Shown here: piece by piece, positions 8,006 to 15,132 of the stretch
Position numbering within the stretch: position 1 is the stretch's first letter
Layout: each line of letters starts with the position of its first letter
From: Endozoicomonadaceae bacterium
GTDB lineage: Bacteria; Pseudomonadota; Gammaproteobacteria; Pseudomonadales; Endozoicomonadaceae
Reading direction: 5' to 3'
DNA length: 16,344 bases
NCBI GenBank assembly: GCA_023146365.1
Contig: JAGLCE010000028.1
Location: 1 to 16,344, forward strand
Notes under the pieces: generated by a model
Seen by the model: only the letters and a program-made list of their open reading frames with translations
Told to the model about the DNA's origin: nothing
Databases searched by the model: none
Position numbers and translations under genes: made by a program

Positions 8006-8185
8006 GTGGCGTAAGGCTTTTTCATTGTTGCCTCCTCTATCGTGGTAGTTTAATGATTTCGGGCTGGTATTCAACTACACAGTGTGCTGGCTTATTTAGC
8101 GCTTACGATATTATTGATAGACTCAGTTTGATTAGAAGTATCAAGATCGTATTGCACTCTTTTCAAAACAGTTAGGTATTTATTA

Positions 8186-8821
8186 TCATACACTGGTTTC
8201 TACACGTATAATCTGATCAGCCCACCTCGCTTCATCGGCGGACATTGGCAGTGTTTGTTCGTGCAGATGCATTGCTTCAGTTAGCTTGCCATAGTAAAGC
8301 CAGTTCTCTACTTTATTGACTAATATATTGACACCTATCAGTGACCACGTTATCGGAAGGCCTATCTCGCAACAGTGTCTGCATGTGCCTTTATTTTCTT
8401 CATCGATCTGTTGTGCTTTTGCTCGAACTTGCCAAAAATAGATATTAGACTTAATATTTACATTCAGATTTATAAAGTCATTCATTGTCTCACTTTTTAT
8501 GAGACTCTGTTTTTGTTGTTGTCTTGTGGCGGCTAAGTAGAGCGAATAAGGCAGTAGAACAGTGAAGCCAAGAAAAATCGTTGCGCATTTTATTAACGGA
8601 TAAATTATGTGATCCTGAAGAAAGCGCTTGATGCTTCGACGACAATTTTTAAAACTACACTCGTAAAACTCATGGTAGTAAGCTGTAGCGTGGCGCGATA
8701 GTGACGCGGTGTGACCATTATTTGTTCGAGCAACACCATTACCTACATCATCTACATCGTTGATTGCTACATTGCGATTCAATGGTAATAGTCCTTGAGT
8801 ACCTAATTTCTCTGTGCACAT
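8186..8821 (-). CDS. Hypothetical one-helix membrane protein, 211 aa
   Basis: I do not recognise this protein. The ATG at 8821 is chosen because AAGGAG stands exactly six bases before it; the frame also allows a TTG five codons earlier, which overlaps that site and is less likely. The N-terminal ~70 residues are polar with two Cys (ECSFKNCRRSIKRF). A single strong hydrophobic segment, CATIFLGFTVLLPYSLYLAA, lies at about residues 79-98. The C-terminal half is soluble-looking with a CRHCC motif followed by GLPITWSLIGVNILVNKVEN, a possible weak second hydrophobic stretch. It has no operon partner and lies between two transposase remnants, so it may be accessory DNA. The strong ribosome site and open frame support a real gene. 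Confidence 0.6.
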   Translation of the reverse strand: MCTEKLGTQGLLPLNRNVAINDVDDVGNGVARTNNGHTASLSRHATAYYHEFYECSFKNCRRSIKRFLQDHIIYPLIKCATIFLGFTVLLPYSLYLAATRQQQKQSLIKSETMNDFINLNVNIKSNIYFWQVRAKAQQIDEENKGTCRHCCEIGLPITWSLIGVNILVNKVENWLYYGKLTEAMHLHEQTLPMSADEARWADQIIRVETSV

Positions 8822-9208
8822 CTGTATCTCCTTCAAAATTTTAATAACTTACTAGAAATGGAAAAAAAGTATCAGATGACACTTCACTAAACTTGTAGAC
8901 AGTTGCTTTATGCAGTAGTTCATAATGTAAGTACTGTTTTTGTATTTATATTCTGAATCCGTGACTTCAAAACAGAATTAATTGCCTTAACCCAAGACAG
9001 TACATGGCCTAATAAATAACATACACCCCTCTAAGTGTTTCACTTGCAGGATGAGTTTTCGTGAAATTGAAAAATAGAACAATCTGACACCGAATTTTAT
9101 ACCCCGATAGCGGGTCTGTATTTCATCGTCTATGCCATAAATCAACAAACAACACTCAAGAAATCCCTGCGTGCTGTTAGCAAAAGGCAATGCATTTCCA
9201 ATATTGAG
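8822..9208. other. AT-rich intergenic stretch
   Basis: Nothing convincing. The minus-strand ORF at 8987-9190 contains DEIQTRYRGIKFGV, faintly like the YxxRWEIE-YRxIK end of IS4-type transposases, but that is too little to call. The part just above 8821 should hold the promoter of the hypothetical gene. Confidence 0.45.
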
Positions 9209-9702
9209 TTGATTCGAACAGTCAGTGCTCTTTTGGCGTTATATCACCTGTCATCTTCAAAAGCCACTGATTATCGTTGGCGTAAATGTTATCAACAACA
9301 AGATTGGTGGGGGCTGAAAGCAAAGAGCTGTTCTCCTCGAACCAGCGTGCGTACACTAGTGGACAAAGTAGCATCAATAAGCGATTCTTCACCTGCGTAA
9401 GCGCTACCACTTTGGGGTGAGTATGCCTGTGAAGCGATGAGGCTGCCTCTGTCTGTGTTGCCACCAAGAAAACCTAAATGGAGCGGCACTGTGGAGCGAG
9501 CTAATGGATGGTATCATGCATCATGAGTTTTATGCGTTTTACGCAGGCACAGTAACGATAGCTGCTGTCAGTTGAAGGTTTGAAACCTATCAACCTATCA
9601 GTAGTACTACAATCACTACTGCTCTCGCGATGAAGATGGCATTGAATTAGAATAGAAATGCCAATGAGTTATTGTCAGCAACCCATGCAGTCCGCCTGAT
9701 TT
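9209..9702 (+). pseudogene. Integrase-type (IS481/IS3-like) transposase remnant
   Basis: Decayed rve-type transposase. The N-terminal HTH part (9257-9349) reads SSKATDYRWRKCYQQQ, then GLKAKSCSPRT, the form seen in HTH domains of IS481-like integrases. After a stop at 9398-9400 the same frame resumes with EAMRLPLSVLPPRKPKWSG and TVERANG (9434-9505), the region around the last catalytic Glu of the DDE core. A frameshift then leads to HEFYAFYAG, followed by YYNHY, GIELE and MPMSYCQQP up to the TGA at 9700-9702. Most of the catalytic core between the HTH and VLPPRKPK is deleted. No ends or target repeats are visible. It could be a former IS or a phage/ICE-type integrase; the IS481-like reading fits best. 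Confidence 0.72.
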
Positions 9703-9882
9703 GTCTCACATGTACTGAACTTGGACACAGTGAGCCGTTCAATAGTTTGAGTTGCATCTGGGTAACTTTGCTCAATATCGGCAAGGTTACATCGACAAGA
9801 CTATATTGGGTACGATTCTATTTGTTTTCTTTAGGAGATAAATTTTTGGTGCAGAAAGGGCGCTGATTGGCCAGTCTACAGG

Positions 9883-10146
9883 ATGTATCGTGCTTGGTGT
9901 CATCGGTTTATGTTAGCAGCCAGATGGATGACGCCAGTGAAGGTCTTCCACGAATGGAGGCAGGGGGAAACGATCGCCGAATTGGCCTCCCTTCCTCCCG
10001 CTCCATTCTGTTCATCCAGTGCTTATATGATGGAAGGTGCGTGGCTGGACGTAGAAGCAGTGAAAAATACTGATGCAAAACAATTCAGATACGAGACGAT
10101 TAAAGCTATACACAATAATTGTCTATTACTCGATGAGGCTGCCTAA
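9883..10146 (+). CDS. Small ORF overlapping the mscS start, 87 aa
   Basis: I do not recognise this product. It is 87 residues, with an amphipathic, Trp/Met/Arg-rich N-terminus (YRAWCHRFMLAARWMTPVKV) and a polar C-terminal half. Its TAA overlaps the mscS ATG by one base (TAATG), an arrangement typical of translationally coupled genes, and that is the main reason to keep it. The start is uncertain: ACAGG abuts the ATG, and the frame is open back to a TAG at about 9831, with AGGAG at 9834-9838. It could be the surviving 3' end of a longer gene damaged next to the transposase remnant upstream. Confidence 0.45.
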   Translation: MYRAWCHRFMLAARWMTPVKVFHEWRQGETIAELASLPPAPFCSSSAYMMEGAWLDVEAVKNTDAKQFRYETIKAIHNNCLLLDEAA

Positions 10147-10982
10147 TGAACACTGAAGTCTTGAGCTTGGCCCAGGACTGGGTCGCCCGTTATGACGACA
10201 TCGTGCTGAAATACGCCGTAAATGTGGCCGCCGCATTACTGACTCTTCTAATTGGCCACATCTCGGCCAAGGTGGTCAGTCGTACCATTGTTCGAGTCAT
10301 GGAAAAGCGCCGAGTAGATGTCACCATTACTCGTTTCTGCGGTAACATCATCCATTACTCGATTCTGACCTTTGTTGTTATTGCGGCGCTGGGGCGCATT
10401 GGTGTCCAGACAGCCTCGTTCGTTGCCATTATCGGTGCCGCCGGCCTTGCTATTGGTCTAGCCTTGCAGGGATCCCTCTCTAATTTTGCCGCAGGTGTCT
10501 TGCTGGTCATATTTCGACCACTCAAAACTGGCGAGTTAGTGGAGATCGCAGGGGTCGTTGGCTTCGTTGAAGCGATTCAAATATTTACAACCGTGTTGAT
10601 GACGACTGATAATAAAATGGTGGTGATCCCCAACTCCAATATTCTGAGCAGCAATATTATCAATTATTCACGCACGGGGACTCGACGGGTTGATCTAGTG
10701 ATTGGAGTCAGTTATAAAGCCGATCTGGCGAAAACCAAGAGGGTGTTGCGTTGTGTGTTGGAAAAAGACCATCGCCTACTAAAAGAGCCTGCTGCAATCA
10801 TTGGAGTCAATGCTTTGGCAGATTCTTCTGTGAATTTTGTCGTTCGCCCTTGGGTGAATGCTGCTGATTACTGGGATGTTTTCTTTGATCTGCATGAAAA
10901 CATCAAGATTGCACTGGATGAAGCCGGTATAGAGATACCCTTTCCTCAGATGGATGTGCACTTGGAAAAGTGTTCAAACTAA
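10146..10982 (+). CDS. mscS: Small-conductance mechanosensitive channel MscS
   Basis: Homoheptameric inner-membrane channel that opens under membrane tension and releases solutes during hypo-osmotic shock. At 278 residues it is close to E. coli MscS (286). TM1 is at about 24-46, TM2 at about 69-88 and the pore helix TM3 at about 91-125. TM3 carries the Gly/Ala-packed GAAGLAIGLALQGSLSNFAA, with Q108 and N113 positioned as in E. coli. The beta domain holds VVIPNSNILSSNIINYSR, and the C-terminal domain ends with GIEIPFPQMDVH, the family's conserved tail. Every expected element is present, so it should be functional. It overlaps the preceding small ORF by one base and may be coupled to it. No osmotic-stress promoter could be identified. 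Confidence 0.96.
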   Translation: MNTEVLSLAQDWVARYDDIVLKYAVNVAAALLTLLIGHISAKVVSRTIVRVMEKRRVDVTITRFCGNIIHYSILTFVVIAALGRIGVQTASFVAIIGAAGLAIGLALQGSLSNFAAGVLLVIFRPLKTGELVEIAGVVGFVEAIQIFTTVLMTTDNKMVVIPNSNILSSNIINYSRTGTRRVDLVIGVSYKADLAKTKRVLRCVLEKDHRLLKEPAAIIGVNALADSSVNFVVRPWVNAADYWDVFFDLHENIKIALDEAGIEIPFPQMDVHLEKCSN

Positions 10983-11301
10983 GTTCAACGCCCCTCTTTG
11001 TCGTGTAAATGTGAAGTACTGGCTTTGACGACCACAAGCATTGATTTACAGATAGGCCACATTTTAATGTGAGTAGTGTCAAATTATGATGTGTAATAAG
11101 AGACTTAATGAGCGGAAAATTTAAAATAAAAAGCAAAAACGCATAAAAACAGAACAAAATGTTCAAAGTAGGATATCATAAATAATATGGGAACCAAATA
11201 AATTCAATGCTTGATATTAAATGAGTCTGATTTGAAAGGCTTGATTATAGAGTAAATGTTAATCTAACAACTACTCTTGATTTCTTGGATAAGGATAGAT
11301 A
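10983..11301. other. AT-rich gap before the VCA-like gene
   Basis: About 320 bases with no convincing gene. It becomes very A-rich from about 11100, a base composition unlike that of mscS. A small perfect palindrome CACATTTTAATGTG lies at 11058-11071. The promoter of the downstream gene should be here, but no box pair stands out. AAGGA at 11291-11295, six bases before the ATG, is a good ribosome site. Confidence 0.5.
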
Positions 11302-13578
11302 ATGAAAATTAATACATCTGCACCCGTTGTTGTTAATATTCCAGAATCAGACAGGAAGGAATTTAGCTTTCATGCGGGAAAGGTGCTCGGCTCAAATGGA
11401 AAATGGAAGTCACCAACTGGTAAAAATCGTTCCATTTCTAGCGTTTCGCATCAACAAAGTAAATTATCAAGCAATAATACTACGTCTACATTACAAATTA
11501 AAAGAGATCTTTGTAGTGCATTTTCCATCAAAGTGTTAGATGTAGCATCTCCAGATAAACCCAAAAATCTTGCTGTGAAGCTTGACTCATTGCGTTCGTT
11601 AAGTGGTGAGGGAAGCTTTGAGTTATTGAATGGCCAAAACCCTATTCGTGAACTGCTTCTTGATCCGAGTCAAAAACTTGGAGAGGAGTTGGAAGGGGCG
11701 CACAAAACTTTGGAGAACTTTAAATCAAAAAAAACTGGAAAGCGTGGCGATAAACATACACTTATAGATACTGATAAATTTCAAAATGATATTCAGAAGA
11801 AAATGCACTTTAGTGTCCTTAATGAAACCATTCACCATGTTAAAAGTCCAAAGAGCTTAAAGTTTATTATGGATGAAATAAAGAGTGACTCCATGACGAA
11901 TGCTTTAAACAAAAAACAGCGCAAAAAGTTGATTCATGCAGTGAAGCAGAAAATGAAAGAGCTGTACGTGCCAACACTATACGAATTGAAAAATAATTTT
12001 GAAAAGGCTAGTCAGTCTGGTGAGCGAGCAGATTTGGAGGCATCGATTGTAGAAATACACGACTTGATTGTGTCGGTACAATCCACGGTGCCTGAACTTC
12101 TCGATGAACGCTCGATTACCTCTGATCGTCAAGATAGAAGCGAGTTAAGAGAGATGGCAGTAATTTCAGTAAAGGGTATTCTTATAGAGGATGATAACGC
12201 ACCAAAGCAAAATAGTGTCAAGGACAGACAGCAATTATTGCAGCATGTTAATGGACTGTTAAGCTACTTCGTCAAGCCAGTTGTGGAATTCACATCCAAC
12301 AATGTGGAGAAGCGCAAGACGAAGATATGGAAAAAGCTTGAACCAGAATATGGACGGCTCAAGGAAAAATCCTTGGAAGTCGTAATAACGCATAAAAAAT
12401 TTAAAGCCACTTTACAGAGACTGGGAGATATCTCTACTCAGAAACAGTATGCTGAGAGGTTGCGTGGTGAAGCACAGAATAAATCGGATACAAACCTTGC
12501 AGGCCTGACTAGCAGCAAGAAAGCTGCAAGAAAAAAAGAAATCAAAGCCTTGAATTCAGAAGCACAAAAAATTGGAAGTGCTTGGAAGGAGAGTCTCAAT
12601 GAAGTCAGAAAATCTATATCTCATTCAAGCGAAGTGGAGTTTTCAGATCATAATGAGTTTGCTCGTTCCTTGGGGAATGCGTTTGAAATGGCGGATAGTA
12701 TGACGGTTAAAGCCATGGTTACTAAGATAAATGAATTTGATCGTCGGTTAACGGAAATTAAGGAAAGTGATGCAATGGCTGGCCATATCAACTTTGATCA
12801 TAGCCGGTCGGTATTACTATCAGGGGGTAATGGTAAGACCGAAACAGAGGTCAAGGGTAAAGAAAACAGTGATATGTCGCAGCCTCAGTCGGAAATAGTC
12901 TCGAAATCAGAATCCATTTCGAAAACTTGGCAACGAGGTTCTTCTCCAGAAGTGCCATTTGAATCTGCTGGATCGATGTTAGATAGACCTCCGCCAACTA
13001 ATGTTTCGTCAGGTAGGCTAAGCCAGAAAGTTTCGCCATCTGTACCTCCTCGGTCAGTTAAGCTAAACACTCAGTCTCATAAAACAGATTCTTTGAAATC
13101 TAATGTAAATTTGGACTCTACTGAATTGCCATTATCATCACAACTATCACCACGAAAAGCAGTAGCATCACCACAACAAAAACAAAAACGAAATGCAGGA
13201 GCACAACGACCAGCAAACCCACCACCAAAGCCACCACCAAACGCAGCACCAGCAGCACAACCAGCACCAGCAGCAGCACCACCACCACCAGCAGCACCAC
13301 CACCACCACCAGCAGCACCACCACCACCACCAGCAGCACCACCACCACCACCACCACCACCACAAAACACAGCATTACTGGAGGAGATAAGAAATCATCT
13401 AGGCAAGCGAAAAATAGTCCCTGACAATAAGAGTGGTCTCCAGAGAAAAGGAGTCGAAAGCGGTGCTCTACAAGGGGCGCTGGAAGAGGTGGCGAAAAGA
13501 ATGGAGACTAGGCGTCAAGTTATTTCGCCTAATAACCCTACCAATGAATCTGACGACGACTGGGATGACGAAAATTAA
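11302..13578 (+). CDS. WASP/RickA-like protein with proline-rich VCA tail
   Basis: A 758-residue protein without a signal peptide or membrane segment. Residues 1-65 are Ser/Thr/Asn-rich, as in many type III effectors; residues ~65-500 are largely helical and charged and match no family I know; ~500-630 is Ser/Pro-rich and disordered, with the SH3-ligand-like PSVPPR at 579-584. The C-terminus has a polyproline block (637-687, with runs of 4, 5, 5 and 8 Pro separated by AA). Next are a WH2-like segment NTALLEEIRNHLGKRKIV (689-706), a connector-like helix LQGALEEVAKR (723-733) and an acidic end SDDDWDDEN (750-758). This is the profilin-binding/WH2/connector/acidic order of WASP and Rickettsia RickA, and LxGALxEVxxKR and DDxWDD match the N-WASP pattern closely. 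It likely acts in a host cell by binding actin and activating Arp2/3; delivery is unproven. A good ribosome site and a downstream hairpin suggest a single-gene unit. Confidence 0.8.
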   Translation: MKINTSAPVVVNIPESDRKEFSFHAGKVLGSNGKWKSPTGKNRSISSVSHQQSKLSSNNTTSTLQIKRDLCSAFSIKVLDVASPDKPKNLAVKLDSLRSLSGEGSFELLNGQNPIRELLLDPSQKLGEELEGAHKTLENFKSKKTGKRGDKHTLIDTDKFQNDIQKKMHFSVLNETIHHVKSPKSLKFIMDEIKSDSMTNALNKKQRKKLIHAVKQKMKELYVPTLYELKNNFEKASQSGERADLEASIVEIHDLIVSVQSTVPELLDERSITSDRQDRSELREMAVISVKGILIEDDNAPKQNSVKDRQQLLQHVNGLLSYFVKPVVEFTSNNVEKRKTKIWKKLEPEYGRLKEKSLEVVITHKKFKATLQRLGDISTQKQYAERLRGEAQNKSDTNLAGLTSSKKAARKKEIKALNSEAQKIGSAWKESLNEVRKSISHSSEVEFSDHNEFARSLGNAFEMADSMTVKAMVTKINEFDRRLTEIKESDAMAGHINFDHSRSVLLSGGNGKTETEVKGKENSDMSQPQSEIVSKSESISKTWQRGSSPEVPFESAGSMLDRPPPTNVSSGRLSQKVSPSVPPRSVKLNTQSHKTDSLKSNVNLDSTELPLSSQLSPRKAVASPQQKQKRNAGAQRPANPPPKPPPNAAPAAQPAPAAAPPPPAAPPPPPAAPPPPPAAPPPPPPPPQNTALLEEIRNHLGKRKIVPDNKSGLQRKGVESGALQGALEEVAKRMETRRQVISPNNPTNESDDDWDDEN
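13190..13365 (+). repeat. CCA/GCA triplet tract coding for polyproline
   Basis: Almost every codon here is CCA or GCA, making a strand nearly free of T. From 13279 the unit is a run of four or five CCA followed by two GCA, repeated three times and ending in eight CCA. The uniform codons show expansion by duplication or slippage, so length variation between strains is likely. Long Gly-, Val- or Trp-rich ORFs on the other strand are artefacts of it. Confidence 0.9.
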
Positions 13579-13740
13579 GAAGACAATACTAGAATCAAAA
13601 AAGTAACAAGGATGCTCATAGCTGAGTATGAAAATAGAAGCGATCAAGTATCGACGGCCGTTGCAAAACAAATATGTGAGATGCCAAATGTAAACGGGGA
13701 AAATATCCATGAAATACTAAATAACATCTCTTCATCTTAA
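13579..13740 (+). other. In-frame 53-codon extension after the stop
   Basis: Directly after the TAA (13576-13578) of the VCA-like gene the same frame stays open to a TAA at 13738-13740, encoding a polar segment that includes MLIAEYENRSDQVSTAVAKQ. It contains an ATG at 13612 with AAGG touching it, too close for a good ribosome site. It may be the former C-terminus cut off by a nonsense change, a readthrough extension, or a 42-residue separate ORF. Confidence 0.4.
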
Positions 13741-13753
13741 ACTGAAAAGTCAT

Positions 13754-13803
13754 AAAACGTTGATACGAAGACATTCGTAATCGGCGTTTTCCAACATTTT
13801 TTT
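13754..13803 (+). terminator. Hairpin terminator after the VCA-like gene
   Basis: A 16-bp stem (13754-13769 with 13774-13790, one bulged A, two G-T pairs) closes on a GACA loop. A T7 run follows at 13797-13803, six bases past the stem. It is therefore a plausible but not textbook Rho-independent terminator. It starts 13 bases past the second in-frame stop, which fits a transcript covering the 53-codon extension. Confidence 0.65.
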
Positions 13804-14037
13804 AGACACGACAAGCAAATTAATATCTGCTTTGGTTAATATTTCATCGCTAGTTTTACATGAAAGTCATTCAAAAAAAGTGCAGTACATTTCCGCCAAG
13901 GCTGGGCTGAGTTTTCTCATCTATTCCCTTCTCGCCCGCAAGCGTGTTCCATATTGAGGTTTCCACGTTGGACTATTCATGCTAATACAAGTGATTGATA
14001 ATGTGCGCTCGTCATTCAATTGCTACCTTTTATCAGT

Positions 14038-14475
14038 ATGAATCGTTATCCTCAGCGAACACGGAGATATACTAGCTTCATGACACTCTATCGCCCTCTT
14101 GCGTTATTGCTGCTTATAACGCTGCTTTGCAACTACTGGCTGTTTGTTTTCGCATTTCGCTGGCAGCCAGTCGCACGACTCTTCACAGAAGAATACTGGG
14201 ATGGCGAAAGTATTAGCATAGCTATTGGGCTGGGCGCACTGGCATGGTGGTTGGTGACTATTATCGGTCTGTGGCGAAAATATGGCTGGTCACTCCCCAA
14301 CTTTGCTGCGTTTTCTTTTGCATTGGTGACGTTTCTTTCCGTCTCTGTGATTCCCGTCCTTCCCTCACTGTTTTCTCCGACAGCAGGTAGTTTTGTTGGC
14401 ATGACTCTAAACTTCGGGCTGGCGTGCTTGGCCTTGGTGGTCTGGTGGAATGAGACATTAGAGACCCGCTCATAG
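14038..14475 (+). CDS. Hypothetical four-helix membrane protein, 145 aa
   Basis: I cannot assign this to a family. It is a small inner-membrane protein with about four hydrophobic segments: PLALLLLITLLCNYWLFVFA, a second around SIAIGLGALAWWLVTIIGLW, a third around FAAFSFALVTFLSVSVIPVL and a fourth around MTLNFGLACLALVVWW. The ends are short and polar. The ATG at 14038 is used, though no good ribosome site precedes it. The frame is open to a TTG at 14020, and an internal ATG at 14080, just before the first helix, has GGAG 13 bases ahead of it and is a fair alternative. It stands alone, convergent with ybbJ. The coherent membrane topology and G+C-rich coding pattern argue for a real gene. Confidence 0.68.
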   Translation: MNRYPQRTRRYTSFMTLYRPLALLLLITLLCNYWLFVFAFRWQPVARLFTEEYWDGESISIAIGLGALAWWLVTIIGLWRKYGWSLPNFAAFSFALVTFLSVSVIPVLPSLFSPTAGSFVGMTLNFGLACLALVVWWNETLETRS

Positions 14476-14667
14476 TCGATTCTAAGAAAAGAGGTTTGCA
14501 GTCGAGGCCGCCTTTTTCGGCAAACAGTGCAATTCTCTACCCTTTAGGCAACCATCAACAAAAAATATTACTATCTTATTTTGACCCTAAGTCCATGATC
14601 TACTGTTACGCTACCTTTATGGTGAGGTATCGGTTATTCCCATTTCCAAGGCTTGTACGATCAAGGG

Positions 14668-15114
14668 CTATTTAGGTGCTAATAGCAGCACTATGCCTTC
14701 ACAGCCATTGATGACCACTGTGGTTCCTGCGTCTAGCTCAACGTCACTGCGTACCTGCCAGAGAGTATCACCAATCTGAATTTTCCCCTGACCATTGAGT
14801 ATCGGTTGTTCAAGAACAATGACCCGACCTACCATTTGAATAGCGCGGTTATTTAGTTCTGGATGGTCGGTCTGCTCATTGTAGCGCTGGAAGATTTTCC
14901 ACCAGGCAGCCGTCATTATTAGAGTACCCATACCGAACAGAATCAGTTGTACCCACCACTTCAGTGACGGCATAAACCATAGAAGAACAGACATTAATGC
15001 AGAGGCGACACCCGCTCCGAGCAAAAAGCCTGCAGCACCAAAAGCTTCCAGCACAAATAGTATCAAGCTCAGAATCAGCCAATGCCAAGGATGTAATGAT
15101 TCCCATAAGAGCAC
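14668..15114 (-). CDS. ybbJ: NfeD-like membrane protein YbbJ
   Basis: Small inner-membrane partner of the SPFH protein QmcA, 148 residues like E. coli YbbJ (~152). Three hydrophobic helices lie in the first ~80 residues, including LILSLILFVLEAFGAAGFLL. A soluble C-terminal OB-fold of the NfeD type follows: NRAIQMVGRVIVLEQPILNG and GKIQIGDTLWQVRSDVELDA, ending in a short hydrophobic strand. The start is GTG at 15114, fixed by AAGGAG six bases before it; the ATG eight bases further on is out of frame. The gene begins 18 bases after the qmcA stop, so the two form an operon with the same order as in E. coli. NfeD proteins are thought to work with SPFH proteins in membrane microdomains. Confidence 0.92.
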   Translation of the reverse strand: MLLWESLHPWHWLILSLILFVLEAFGAAGFLLGAGVASALMSVLLWFMPSLKWWVQLILFGMGTLIMTAAWWKIFQRYNEQTDHPELNNRAIQMVGRVIVLEQPILNGQGKIQIGDTLWQVRSDVELDAGTTVVINGCEGIVLLLAPK

Positions 15115-15132
15115 GTGACTCTCCTTGTGTTG

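Noticed and set aside
8987..9190. Possible IS4-type transposase end (DEIQTRYRGIKFGV)
   Set aside because: Only one short faint match and no supporting motif around it.
11058..11071. CACATTTTAATGTG palindrome as a terminator of mscS
   Set aside because: The 6-bp AT-rich stem is too weak and has no T-run after it.
13077..13390. Long Gly-, Val-, Trp- and His/Gln-rich ORFs over the polyproline tract
   Set aside because: They are other-frame and other-strand readings of the CCA/GCA triplets; they have no ribosome sites and extreme composition.
11302..13578. Formin (FH1-FH2) reading of the proline-rich protein
   Set aside because: The proline tract is C-terminal with only ~70 residues after it, and no FH2 pattern is visible in the helical region before it.
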